Source: UBA11612 sp964475755
GTDB lineage: Bacteria; Pseudomonadota; Alphaproteobacteria; Rhodospirillales; Rhodospirillaceae
Reading direction: 5' to 3'
Assembly (NCBI GenBank): GCA_964475755.1
Contig: CAYYXR010000004.1
Location: 53,430 to 117,429 of the forward strand
Length of the DNA: 64,000 nucleotides
Part shown: positions 43,518 through 51,920 of the stretch, in pieces
Numbering within the stretch: position 1 is the first letter of the stretch
Layout of the letters: each line of letters begins with the position of its first letter
The notes under the pieces: generated by a model
What the model was told of the DNA's origin: nothing
Seen by the model: the letters and a program-made list of their open reading frames with translations, nothing else
The model's database searches: none
Made by a program: the position numbers and the translations under genes

Positions 43518-44009
43518 ATGCCTCAGTTTGATCCTTCGTCCTTCGCCTCCCAGATCTTCTGGCTGGTGGTGACCTTCGCCGCTCTTTATTGGGTGGTGGC
43601 CAAGATTGCCGTTCCTCGGATTGGCGAGGTTCTGGAACAACGCGCCCGCGTGATCCAGGACGACTTGGACCGCGCCGCCAAGCTGAAGGCGGATACCAAT
43701 GCGGCCATTGCAGCCTATGAGCAAGCCATGGCCGAGGCGCGGGATCAGGCGCACGAGCATATGCGCAAGGCCCAGGCGGAGATGAAGGAGATTGCCGACA
43801 AGAAAACGGCTGAAGTCTCCGCCCGCGTGACCACACAGATCACCGAAGGTGAGGCACGCATTAACAAGGCCAAGCAGGACGCCATGGACGGGCTCACAGG
43901 CATTGCCGCCGACACCGCCCGCGATGTGGTGAACAAGCTGGCCGCGCTTTCACCTGAAGGTGGTGCGGTGGATGCCGCCGTGGCCAAGGCCCTGAAGGAG
44001 ACGCGCTGA
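43518..44009 (+). CDS. atpF': ATP synthase F0 subunit b'
   Basis: 163 aa. One N-terminal membrane helix (FWLVVTFAALYWVVAKIAVP) followed by a long charged helix, peripheral-stalk half. Presence of both b and b' is typical for alphaproteobacteria and phototrophs. The final base of its stop is the first base of the atpF ATG (TGATG). Divergent sequence from the next gene despite the same design. Confidence 0.93.
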   Translation: MPQFDPSSFASQIFWLVVTFAALYWVVAKIAVPRIGEVLEQRARVIQDDLDRAAKLKADTNAAIAAYEQAMAEARDQAHEHMRKAQAEMKEIADKKTAEVSARVTTQITEGEARINKAKQDAMDGLTGIAADTARDVVNKLAALSPEGGAVDAAVAKALKETR

Positions 44010-44491
44010 TGCTGTACGATCCGTCGTTCTGGGTGGGGCTCGCGTTTATTCTAGTGGTGGCGCTGGCCTTCAAGCCGGTGTCCAGGATGGTTGCCGGCAC
44101 GCTGGACGGCCGCGCCTCCAAGATCCGCGAGCAGATCGAGGAAGCCCGCAAGCTGCGCGAGGACGCCCAGGCGCTTCTGGCCGAGTATCAGGCCAAGCAG
44201 CGCGATGCCATGGCCGAGGCCGAGAAAATCATCAGCCAAGCCAAGGCCGATGCGGTGCGCCTGAAGGCGGACGCGGAGAAGGACCTGGAGCGGGCGCTGG
44301 AGCGCCGTCAGCAGCAGGCCCTGGACCGCATCGCCCAGTCCGAGGCTCAGGCCCTCGCCCAAGTCCGGAGCACGGCCGTGGACGTGGCCCTGGCGGCCGC
44401 CGAGCAGCTGATCCGCGAGAACCTGGACGACGCCAAGAAGCAGGACCTGACCGAGAAGGCCATCGGCGAGCTGCAGAGCCGCCTGAACTAG
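44009..44491 (+). CDS. atpF: ATP synthase F0 subunit b
   Basis: 160 aa. N-terminal membrane helix (FWVGLAFILVVALAFKPVS), then a long coiled-coil-like helix (ARKLREDAQALLAEYQAK and onwards) forming the peripheral stalk. Translationally coupled to b'. An intrinsic terminator follows 22 bp downstream, so the F1 genes are in a different operon outside this window. Confidence 0.95.
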   Translation: MLYDPSFWVGLAFILVVALAFKPVSRMVAGTLDGRASKIREQIEEARKLREDAQALLAEYQAKQRDAMAEAEKIISQAKADAVRLKADAEKDLERALERRQQQALDRIAQSEAQALAQVRSTAVDVALAAAEQLIRENLDDAKKQDLTEKAIGELQSRLN

Positions 44492-44513
44492 ATCAAGCGA
44501 CATATGAGACACG

Positions 44514-44546
44514 AAAAAGCCCGGTGCAAAAGCCCGGGCTTTTTTA
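44514..44546 (+). terminator. Intrinsic terminator of the F0 operon
   Basis: AAAAAGCCCGG pairs with CCGGGCTTTTT around a 9-nt loop, running into a T-tract. Located just after atpF. Confidence 0.88.
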
Positions 44547-44564
44547 TTGGCCGGGAGAGACCGG

Positions 44565-45173
44565 CTAGAGGTCCGGGACCGTTTCCTTGGCGCTGTCGCG
44601 CTCCAGCAGACGCGCGGCCCAGTCACGTACCGCCGCGGGCGGATCGATCTCCATCAGCGGCAGGAAGTGCAGGAACGGCATGTAGCAGATATCGGCCAGG
44701 CTGAACTGCTCGGCGACGAGGTAGGTCTTGCCCGCCAGCTGCGTGCGCAAAATCTCCAGGTGCTTTTCGATGGCCGCCTTGGCCGCGTCCATAGCCGCAA
44801 GGTCCCAGCGTTCCTTCTTCAGGAACCGTTTCGGGATGATGATGGTGCTGACGTGCCGGCCCATTTCGATGTCGCACAGCTTCATGTGCATATCCATGAT
44901 CGCGCGCAGTTTGGGATCGGTGGGCGCCAGCGCGGGCTTGGGATGAGTCGCCTCAAGATAATTCAGGATGGATGTGGACTCGAACAGGGTGAAGCCGTCG
45001 TCGTCGATGCACGGCACGCGGCCATAAGGATTCTTACCGAGATACTCGGGCGCCTTATGCGCCTTGGCGGCCATGTCGAGAACGATGGCCTCGTGCGGCA
45101 GTTCTTTTTCGATGAGGTAGATCATCACCCGGCGCGCATAGGTGGACCGGGGATGGTGATAGACCTTGAGCAT
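44565..45173 (-). CDS. Glutathione S-transferase family protein
   Basis: 202 aa. N-terminal thioredoxin-like domain: KVYHHPRSTYARRVMIYLIE with the Ser/Tyr active-site region, NPYGRVPCIDDDGF with cis-Pro, and FESTSILNYLEATHP for glutathione binding. C-terminal helical domain with YLVAEQFSLADICYMPFL. Cytosolic; substrate unknown. Its 3' end faces the atpF terminator. Confidence 0.9.
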   Translation of the reverse strand: MLKVYHHPRSTYARRVMIYLIEKELPHEAIVLDMAAKAHKAPEYLGKNPYGRVPCIDDDGFTLFESTSILNYLEATHPKPALAPTDPKLRAIMDMHMKLCDIEMGRHVSTIIIPKRFLKKERWDLAAMDAAKAAIEKHLEILRTQLAGKTYLVAEQFSLADICYMPFLHFLPLMEIDPPAAVRDWAARLLERDSAKETVPDL

Positions 45174-45214
45174 GACGCACCTCCCGTGTGTTTTGCTTTT
45201 GCGCTCTTTCGCGA

Positions 45215-46741
45215 TTACTCCGCCGCCTGCCGCGCCGCGGCATCCTCGGACGGTTTCCAGCGCAGGATCGGCTTGCGCGCGGCCTTGGTTTCATCAAGCC
45301 GGCGGCGCGGCGCAAGCTGGGGTGCGGCCTTGAACGCCTCGGCGGCATCCCCTGCCTTGGCCTTGCGCGCAAGATGCAGCATGGACTCGATGAACTGATC
45401 GAGCGCGGCCTTGCTTTCGGTTTCGGTCGGCTCCATCAACAACGCGCCGTGCACCACCAGCGGGAAGTACATGGTCGGCGGATGGAAGCCTTCGTCGATG
45501 AGCGCCTTGGCAATGTCGAGGGTGGTCACGCCGGTGCCTTTCAGGAACCGATCGTCGAACACCGCTTCGTGCATGCACGGACCCGGATAGGCCGGGGTGA
45601 GTTCGGCCGATAGACGCGCGAGGAGATAGTTGGCGTTGAGCACCGCATCGCCGGATGCCTGCTTCAGTCCGTCCACACCCATGCTCATCATATACGACAG
45701 CGCGCGCACGAAGACGCCGAACTGGCCGTGGAAGCCTTTCATACGCCCATAGCTTTGTTTGGCCGCGCCGAAGCCGGCGTGTTCCTCGACCTCATAGCCG
45801 TCACCCTTGCGCACCACAAAAGGCACGGGGGCGAAGGGCGCCAAGGCCTTGGAGATCACCGTGGGGCCCGCACCGGGACCGCCGCCGCCGTGAGGCGTGG
45901 AAAAAGTCTTGTGCAGATTAATGTGCATGGCGTCCACGCCGAGATCGGACAGGCGAAGACGCCCGACGATGGCGTTGAAGTTGGCCCCGTCCATGTAGAA
46001 ATACGCACCGGCTTCGTGCACCGCATCGGCTATTTCGATGCATTCGCGCTCGAACAGCCCGCAGGTGTTGGGGTTGGTGATCATCACCGCGGCGATGTCC
46101 GGGCCAAGGCGCGACTTGAGCGCACCCAGATCAACACGCCCTTCGGCATTGGCGGGGATGGATTCCACAGTATAGCCGCACAGAGCCGCCGTGGCCGGAT
46201 TGGTGCCATGGGCGGAATCCGGAACTAGAACGATGGATCGCGAGGACCCCGCCGCATCGTGCGCCGACTTGATGCACATCAGCCCACACAATTCACCATG
46301 AGCACCGGCGGCGGGCGACATCGCCACCGCCGCCATGCCGGTCAGCTCGGTGAGCCAATGGGCGCATGTATCGATCAGTTCCAGCGCACCCTGAACGGTC
46401 GAGACCGGCTGAAAGGGATGGATATCGGCAAGGCCCGGCAGACGCGCCATTTTTTCGTTCAGGCGCGGGTTATGCTTCATGGTGCACGAACCGAGCGGAT
46501 AAAAGCCGCTGTCGATGGAATAGTTCTTTTGCGACAGGCGCGTGTAGTGGCGCACCACTTCCGGCTCGGACAAGCCGGGAAGGCCAATCGCGTCCTTATT
46601 CTCGAACTCGCCCATTGTGTCGATGTGATCGGGAAGGTCCGGCAAGTCAACGGCGGTTGCGCCGGGTGTATCTTGTTCAAAGATCAGCGCTTGTTCGAGT
46701 TGAAGGCCCGCATGTCCGCTGGCGGTGGTTGGCTTTGTCAT
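45215..46741 (-). CDS. gcvPB: Glycine dehydrogenase (decarboxylating) subunit 2
   Basis: 508 aa, C-terminal half of the split P-protein (EC 1.4.4.2). Contains the PLP lysine K278 in AMHINLHKTF, followed by STPHGGGGPGAGP, and earlier YPLGSCTMKHNPRLNE. With GcvPA it decarboxylates glycine and loads the lipoyl arm of GcvH. Overlaps the gcvPA stop by 4 bp (ATGA). Last gene of the riboswitch-controlled gcvT-H-PA-PB operon. Confidence 0.97.
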   Translation of the reverse strand: MTKPTTASGHAGLQLEQALIFEQDTPGATAVDLPDLPDHIDTMGEFENKDAIGLPGLSEPEVVRHYTRLSQKNYSIDSGFYPLGSCTMKHNPRLNEKMARLPGLADIHPFQPVSTVQGALELIDTCAHWLTELTGMAAVAMSPAAGAHGELCGLMCIKSAHDAAGSSRSIVLVPDSAHGTNPATAALCGYTVESIPANAEGRVDLGALKSRLGPDIAAVMITNPNTCGLFERECIEIADAVHEAGAYFYMDGANFNAIVGRLRLSDLGVDAMHINLHKTFSTPHGGGGPGAGPTVISKALAPFAPVPFVVRKGDGYEVEEHAGFGAAKQSYGRMKGFHGQFGVFVRALSYMMSMGVDGLKQASGDAVLNANYLLARLSAELTPAYPGPCMHEAVFDDRFLKGTGVTTLDIAKALIDEGFHPPTMYFPLVVHGALLMEPTETESKAALDQFIESMLHLARKAKAGDAAEAFKAAPQLAPRRRLDETKAARKPILRWKPSEDAAARQAAE

Positions 46742-48084
46742 GACAGCACCTCCTTCAGCGCGCCGGTAAAGGCGTCGATATCTTCCATGGTGTTGGTTTC
46801 CGTCGCCGTGACCAGCAAAAGGTCGGTCAGTTCGGGATAGGTCGGATAAAAACGGGAGACGGGAATGCCGCCGAGAATCCCGCGGGCGGCAAGTTGCTCG
46901 GCGACCTCGGCTGCGTCTTTGGGAAGCTCGACGACAAATTCATTGAAATAGTTGGAGGGCAACACGCGCACGTCTTTCACGCTGGCAAGTTTGCGCGCGA
47001 GTACCGCAGCCATGGCGTGATTGAGTTTGGCAAGGCGCTTGAAGCCGGCTTCGCCGAGCAGCGTCATGTGCACCGAGAACGCCAAAGCAATCAGGCCGGA
47101 GTTGGTGCAGATGTTCGAGGTCGCCTTTTCCCGGCGGATATGCTGCTCGCGGGTGGACAGCGTCAGCACCCAGCCGCGCCGTCCATCCTCGTCAGTGGTC
47201 TCACCGGCAAGGCGTCCGGGCATCTGGCGCACATATTTCTCGCGCGTGGCGAACAGCCCGACACCAGGTCCGCCGAAGCCCATGGGCCCGGCCAAGGACT
47301 GCCCGTCGGCGACAACGATATCGGCGCCCATGCGGCCCGGCGGGATGAGAGCGCCCAGAGACACCGGGTCCGACACGCATACCACCAGGAGCACGCCCGC
47401 CGACCGGCAGGCTTCGGCCAAGGCGGTGAAGTTGGAGAGATGACCGAAGAAGCTGGGGGTCTGCACGACCACGCACGCGAGGCTTGAATCTACACGACCG
47501 ATGAGATCTTCCACATTGAACGGATCGGGCGCGAGACAGTCCACGTCCACGTTCAGGAATTTCATGGACGTTGATGTGACGTCGGCATAGTGCGGATGCA
47601 CTTTCCCGGAGATGAGCGCGCGGGTGCGCTTGGTCACGCGGCACGCCATGGCCACGGCTTCAGAACATGCGGTGGCGCCGTCGTACATGGAGGCGTTGGC
47701 GACCTCCATGCCCGTCATCAATGCGACCTGAGTTTGAAACTCATAGATCGCTTGAAGCGTGCCCTGGCTGATTTCCGGCTGGTATGGGGTGTAGGCGGTC
47801 AGAAATTCACCGCGCTGAATGATGTAGTCGAGTGAGGCGGGCGTGTGATGCCTGTAATTACCCGCGCCCAGGAACGAGGGCGCCTGTCCGCAGTTCAGAT
47901 TTTTCGCCGCCATTTTGCCAAGGTCACGCTCGACACTCATTTCGCTCTGTGTGTTGGGCAGATTGAACTTGGCCGACGCTAGTGCGGACTTGGGTAGATC
48001 GCAAAAGAGCTCGTCCACGTTTTTGGCGCCAATTGCAGCGAGCATTTCGGTGCGATTGTCTTGTGTGAGCGGAAGGTAACGCAT
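46738..48084 (-). CDS. gcvPA: Glycine dehydrogenase (decarboxylating) subunit 1
   Basis: 448 aa, N-terminal half of the split P-protein. Seen: MRYLPLTQDNRTEML, CGQAPSFLGAGNYRHHTPAS, AYTPYQPEISQGTLQAIYEF and the later NICTNSGLIALAF. It folds with GcvPB to form the PLP enzyme. Spacing to gcvH is 24 bp and to gcvPB is a 4-bp overlap. Confidence 0.96.
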   Translation of the reverse strand: MRYLPLTQDNRTEMLAAIGAKNVDELFCDLPKSALASAKFNLPNTQSEMSVERDLGKMAAKNLNCGQAPSFLGAGNYRHHTPASLDYIIQRGEFLTAYTPYQPEISQGTLQAIYEFQTQVALMTGMEVANASMYDGATACSEAVAMACRVTKRTRALISGKVHPHYADVTSTSMKFLNVDVDCLAPDPFNVEDLIGRVDSSLACVVVQTPSFFGHLSNFTALAEACRSAGVLLVVCVSDPVSLGALIPPGRMGADIVVADGQSLAGPMGFGGPGVGLFATREKYVRQMPGRLAGETTDEDGRRGWVLTLSTREQHIRREKATSNICTNSGLIALAFSVHMTLLGEAGFKRLAKLNHAMAAVLARKLASVKDVRVLPSNYFNEFVVELPKDAAEVAEQLAARGILGGIPVSRFYPTYPELTDLLLVTATETNTMEDIDAFTGALKEVLS

Positions 48085-48108
48085 GATGCGGTGTCCTTAA
48101 CTAGGGTA

Positions 48109-48489
48109 TTAAGCGTCTAATTCAGCGACGTATTTATCGTAGGCGGCCTGGTCCATCAGACCATCAAGCTCGGCGGCATCGGCGACTTTGATTTTGAAGA
48201 ACCAACCCGCACCTTGCGGATCTTCGTTTACGGTCTCGGGCTTGTCGGCAAGGACCGCATTGCCTTCTGTAACCGTGCCCGAAACCGGCGCATAAACTTC
48301 GCTGGCGGCTTTCACGGACTCCACAACTGCGGCCTCTCCGCCTGCCTTGACGTCCTTGCCCGCCTCGGGAACTTCAACAAACACGATGTCGCCGAGTTGA
48401 TTTTGTGCGTACTGCGTAATCCCGACCGTACCCACGTCACCGTCCACAGCGATCCATTCGTGGTCTTTACTGAAGCGAAGTTGACTCAT
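48109..48489 (-). CDS. gcvH: Glycine cleavage system H protein
   Basis: 126 aa, the lipoyl carrier shuttling the aminomethyl group between P, T and L proteins. The lipoyl lysine is K60 in VVESVKAASEVYAPVSG. Strand pattern RFSKDHEWIAVDGDVGTVGI at the start is typical. Normal length. Lies 18 bp after gcvT. Confidence 0.97.
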   Translation of the reverse strand: MSQLRFSKDHEWIAVDGDVGTVGITQYAQNQLGDIVFVEVPEAGKDVKAGGEAAVVESVKAASEVYAPVSGTVTEGNAVLADKPETVNEDPQGAGWFFKIKVADAAELDGLMDQAAYDKYVAELDA

Positions 48490-48507
48490 TCGAATTCCCC
48501 TAATTCT

Positions 48508-49638
48508 TTAAGGCTTGAAGTAGCGGTGCGGTGTAAACGGAAGTCTGACGACTTCAGCCGCCATCGCTTGACCGCGAACCATGAGAGAAAGAGATGTGCC
48601 GGGCTTGGCAAACGCTGCATCCACGTAGCCCATGGCGACCGGCCCGCCGGAACTGGGCCCAAAGCCTCCCGACGTAATTTCGCCGATCTTATTTCCGCTT
48701 CCGTCCTGCACCTCTGTATGGGCACGAGCGGGCGCACGGCCCAAAGGTTTGATGCCGACGCGTTTACGCGGTGCGCCAGTTGCAATCTGATCCAAAATTT
48801 TGGCGGCGCCGGGAAATCCACCCTCTTCTCGCCTGCGCTTGCCGATAATCCAGGTGAGCGCGGCTTCCACCGGCGTTGTCGTCAAATCAATGTCGCTGCC
48901 GTAAAGGCAGAGCCCAGCTTCAAGGCGCAGCGAGTCTCGCGCGCCAAGCCCAATGGGGTGAACCCCCGGCTGATCCAACAAGAGCTTTGCGATCTTCTCG
49001 GCGGATGCGGCGGGAATGGAGATTTCGTAACCGTCTTCGCCGGTGTAGCCGGACCTGAACAGCCGGACGTCCACGTCGCCCAACGTGGCGATGCGGCTCG
49101 TCATAAACGGCATGGTGGAAGCTTCCGGCACAAGTGCCGATAAAACAGTTGCTGCCTTGGGCCCCTGAAGGGCGAGCAAGGCGAGGTCGTCGTACCGCTT
49201 TAGGGACGCACGGCCGGACAATTTGGATGCGATATGATCGAAATCGCCATCCTTGCAGGCGGCATTCACGACCAAATATAGAGTGTTTTCTTTTCCCGCC
49301 TCGGCCGGACGCGTGACCATAAGGTCGTCAATGATGCCGCCGTCTTCGTTCAACAGTGTGGTGTAGCGAATGTGTCCCGGCGCCAGGCCTTTGATGTCAC
49401 CGGGCACCAACATTTCCAAAGCCGCGTCCACATCCTCGCCTGAAAGTTCGGCCTGCCCCATGTGAGACACATCGAACAAGCCCGCTTGCTCGCGCGTATG
49501 CAGATGCTCTTTGAGCACGCCCAGCGGGTAGTTCACCGGCATGCTGTAACCGGCAAACGGCACCATCTTCGCACCAAGCGAGCGATGCAGCGCATCAAGC
49601 GGTGTTGTCTTAAGAGGGTCCGCAGCGTTGTCCGGCAC
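48508..49638 (-). CDS. gcvT: Glycine cleavage system T protein (aminomethyltransferase)
   Basis: 376 aa. Transfers the one-carbon unit to tetrahydrofolate, releasing ammonia (EC 2.1.2.10). Seen: MVPFAGYSMPVNYP, LFDVSHMGQAELSG, GYTGEDGYEISIPA and GARDSLRLEAGLCLYG, all family landmarks including the folate-binding Asp/Glu region. The GTG start at 49638 has GGAG 7 nt upstream. The tandem glycine riboswitch precedes it and a 7-nt stretch next to the ribosome site can pair with the aptamer end. Confidence 0.96.
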   Translation of the reverse strand: MPDNAADPLKTTPLDALHRSLGAKMVPFAGYSMPVNYPLGVLKEHLHTREQAGLFDVSHMGQAELSGEDVDAALEMLVPGDIKGLAPGHIRYTTLLNEDGGIIDDLMVTRPAEAGKENTLYLVVNAACKDGDFDHIASKLSGRASLKRYDDLALLALQGPKAATVLSALVPEASTMPFMTSRIATLGDVDVRLFRSGYTGEDGYEISIPAASAEKIAKLLLDQPGVHPIGLGARDSLRLEAGLCLYGSDIDLTTTPVEAALTWIIGKRRREEGGFPGAAKILDQIATGAPRKRVGIKPLGRAPARAHTEVQDGSGNKIGEITSGGFGPSSGGPVAMGYVDAAFAKPGTSLSLMVRGQAMAAEVVRLPFTPHRYFKP

Positions 49639-49705
49639 TCAACGTCTCCACAGAGGTTTGATCCGCCCGCGAGGCCGGACTCAGAGTCCGGATATCGGGG
49701 CGCCC

Positions 49706-49920
49706 TCCTCTGTCGGAAAAACCTGAAAGATTCACCGGAATTTGAGGTTATTGCTCAGCCAACCTCTCCGGCTTACATCTTCGGTGAGACGGCTAATCGT
49801 GCGCCATCTGCTTTCCAGAGTACCAATCCCACGCGGTCCGTTTGCCTGAGAGTTTCCGAGGGCGGTTGCTCCTTCGGCGCCGATATCCATATTTAGTGGG
49901 TATCGATCTCTTCCACGCGG
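49706..49920 (-). promoter_or_regulatory. Tandem glycine riboswitch (gcvT motif)
   Basis: Minus strand, about 70 nt before gcvT. Aptamer 1 core has CGCCGAAGGAGCAA, AACTCTCAGGCAA and GGACCGCG; aptamer 2 has CACCGAAGATGTAAGCC and AATCTTTCAGG, closed by CTCTG/CAGAG. These are the conserved cores of the two-aptamer glycine riboswitch. Just downstream, ACAGAGG (49707-49713) can pair with CCTCTGT (49650-49656) beside the gcvT ribosome site, a likely expression platform, together with the CCGGACT/AGTCCGG hairpin. Expected effect: glycine turns the operon on. Confidence 0.93.
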
Positions 49921-50002
49921 GTATGCGGTATGACCGGAGTCTGGCCTGAGTCGGCGTTCGGGGTCAACGACGTAGATTCCGCAGGAATCCACGCATGTGC
50001 GT

Positions 50003-50557
50003 TTAACGCTGCATGCGCTGTCGATTGAACTCCAATTGTGAGTCGCTCAGTTGAAGTCCGATATAGATATCGAATGAAGCAGCGGGCTGCTTTTCCTTCA
50101 GCGGAATCTCGATTCGAACATTTTCTTCTTTGTGCAAAATCGGTGCGGTTGCTCCGCCTTGTAACCTGCGGCTGACCTCAAAAATTTTCTTGCCCGAATC
50201 CTGTGGATAAAACTGCGGTATAGCGGCGAAATAGTAGAACGTTGCCGGGCCAGCCTGCGCTGCCGGGCCGCTTGTGATTTCAAAATCCACGTCCAAGATC
50301 ACGGCGACCTCTTCATTCGGCTCAATGACGCACTCACCTCTGAAACCGACGATCTCGACCTCGTACTCCACACCTGACAAATCCTGACCTGCACCGTCGC
50401 GAAATTTGGTCATAATTCCCGTAGTGCTGTCCACGCGCACGGGCGGGCACGGCGGCGGCAACGAGGTATTGCACCCCGCTATCGTCAGGGCGACAAACGA
50501 TATCGCAAGGAATTTGCCAAATTGCGGTCGCACGATTGAAAATGAGGAAGTGGTCAT
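50003..50557 (-). CDS. Hypothetical lipoprotein
   Basis: 184 aa. Lipoprotein signal peptide with lipobox in FVALTIAGC, then a Pro-rich start (CNTSLPPPCPPVRVD). The body is beta-rich (VEYEVEIVGFRGECVIEPNE, VAVILDVDFEI, ATFYYFAAIPQFYPQDSGKK, FDIYIGLQLSDSQLEFNRQR). No family recognised with confidence; the pattern recalls exported lipoproteins of unknown function in alphaproteobacteria. It lies upstream of the gcv riboswitch on the same strand. Confidence 0.8.
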   Translation of the reverse strand: MTTSSFSIVRPQFGKFLAISFVALTIAGCNTSLPPPCPPVRVDSTTGIMTKFRDGAGQDLSGVEYEVEIVGFRGECVIEPNEEVAVILDVDFEITSGPAAQAGPATFYYFAAIPQFYPQDSGKKIFEVSRRLQGGATAPILHKEENVRIEIPLKEKQPAASFDIYIGLQLSDSQLEFNRQRMQR

Positions 50558-50766
50558 GGGCCTGCGCGTCGACTTGTAACTGCGTTTCCAAAGGAAGTAG
50601 GGAAGTTTACCCCCCGGACCTGCCAGGGACCGATTTGCTAGCAGAATGGCGCCACCGATGCCAGTTTATTGACTTGTTCGCTTTACGGCCCAAAAGAGCC
50701 ATACTCGTCGCCCCATCCAACACCAGAAATCACCATAGCAAACAGCCGCACATTTCCTGACCTAAA

Positions 50767-51219
50767 ATGAGCGAAGCCAATTCCCTTGTCGAAATCTTTA
50801 CCGACGGCGCGTGCCTGGGAAACCCCGGACCAGGAGGCTGGGCGGCCCTTTTGCGATTCAACAGCACCGAAAAGGAAATCAGCGGCGGGGAAGCCAATAC
50901 AACCAACAACCGCATGGAGCTAAAGGCCGTGATCGAAGGCCTGCTGTCTTTATCGCGTCCGTGCCGTGTCGCCGTCACGACAGACAGCCAGTATGTGCAA
51001 AAAGGCATCACGGAGTGGATTGAACGCTGGAAGGCGCGCGGCTGGCGAACCGCCGACAAAAAGCCGGTTAAAAATGTGGATCTATGGCAAGCCTTGGACA
51101 ACGCCCGCGCAAACCACGACGTGTCATGGCACTGGGTACGCGGCCACGCCGGTCATGAAGAAAATGAGCGCGTGGATACATTAGCGCGCAATGAAGCTGA
51201 ACGCATTCGCGGTGCATAG
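50767..51219 (+). CDS. rnhA: Ribonuclease HI
   Basis: 150 aa. Degrades the RNA strand of RNA-DNA hybrids. Catalytic residues are D13 (FTDGACLGNPGPGGW), E51 (NNRMELKAVIEGL), D73 (TTDSQYV) and D137 (ERVDTLAR), with H127 in WVRGHAGH. The basic protrusion is present (KARGWRT). Normal length. No close partner; YqgE gene follows. Confidence 0.97.
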   Translation: MSEANSLVEIFTDGACLGNPGPGGWAALLRFNSTEKEISGGEANTTNNRMELKAVIEGLLSLSRPCRVAVTTDSQYVQKGITEWIERWKARGWRTADKKPVKNVDLWQALDNARANHDVSWHWVRGHAGHEENERVDTLARNEAERIRGA

Positions 51220-51323
51220 CTCGCCATAATTCCGACACGGGAAACGGCGATACTGTATCTATAAATTGTCAAGACTTGCGTTTATTGGGCCTTGTACCCA
51301 TCCTACTTTCAGGAAGAAAGCAA

Positions 51324-51911
51324 ATGGGACAGTCGCAGAAGACATCTTCGTCTGGTTATTTGGCCGGTCAGTTCTTAATCGCCATGCCGACCATGGCGGA
51401 TCCTCGCTTTGAACGTGCCGTCATCTATATGTGCGCGCACTCTTCGGACGAGGCCATGGGCCTTATCATCAACAAACCCGTCGAAGACTTGAGTTTTGCC
51501 GACCTTCTAACCCAGCTCGACATTACGCCGCAGGCACCCGTCTGCTCGGAAATTTTTGTCCACCAAGGCGGGCCGGTTGGTGTTCGGCGCGGCTTCGTAC
51601 TGCACTCCACGGACTATTATCAAGACGATGGAACGATGAAAGTCAGCGATAGTATCGCGCTTAGCGCGACAACCGAAATTCTACGCGCAATCGCCGAAGG
51701 CAACGGCCCTGACAGCTACCTGATGGCGCTTGGATACGCGGGGTGGGGACCCGGGCAGTTGGACGAAGAGATCAAGAACAATGCATGGCTATGCGTGCCG
51801 GCGGATGTGGGCATTTTGTTTTCGCCGGACTGCAACAAGAAGTGGGATTTGGCGTTGGGCAAGCTCGGCATTGCCCCACATATGCTTTCAACACAAGCGG
51901 GCAGCGCTTAA
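51324..51911 (+). CDS. yqgE: YqgE/AlgH family protein
   Basis: 195 aa, cytosolic. Landmarks: GYLAGQFLIAMPTMADPRFE at the start, VIYMCAHSSDEAMGLIINKP, then EIFVHQGGPVGVRRGFVLH, YAGWGPGQLDEEIKNNAWL. The family (DUF179) is widespread, with a regulatory role proposed for AlgH; mechanism unknown. ATG 51324 is chosen over 51276 since it begins with the usual short N-terminus. Convergent with the M16 peptidase gene (9 bp). Confidence 0.93.
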   Translation: MGQSQKTSSSGYLAGQFLIAMPTMADPRFERAVIYMCAHSSDEAMGLIINKPVEDLSFADLLTQLDITPQAPVCSEIFVHQGGPVGVRRGFVLHSTDYYQDDGTMKVSDSIALSATTEILRAIAEGNGPDSYLMALGYAGWGPGQLDEEIKNNAWLCVPADVGILFSPDCNKKWDLALGKLGIAPHMLSTQAGSA

Positions 51912-51920
51912 TCAGCCTCT

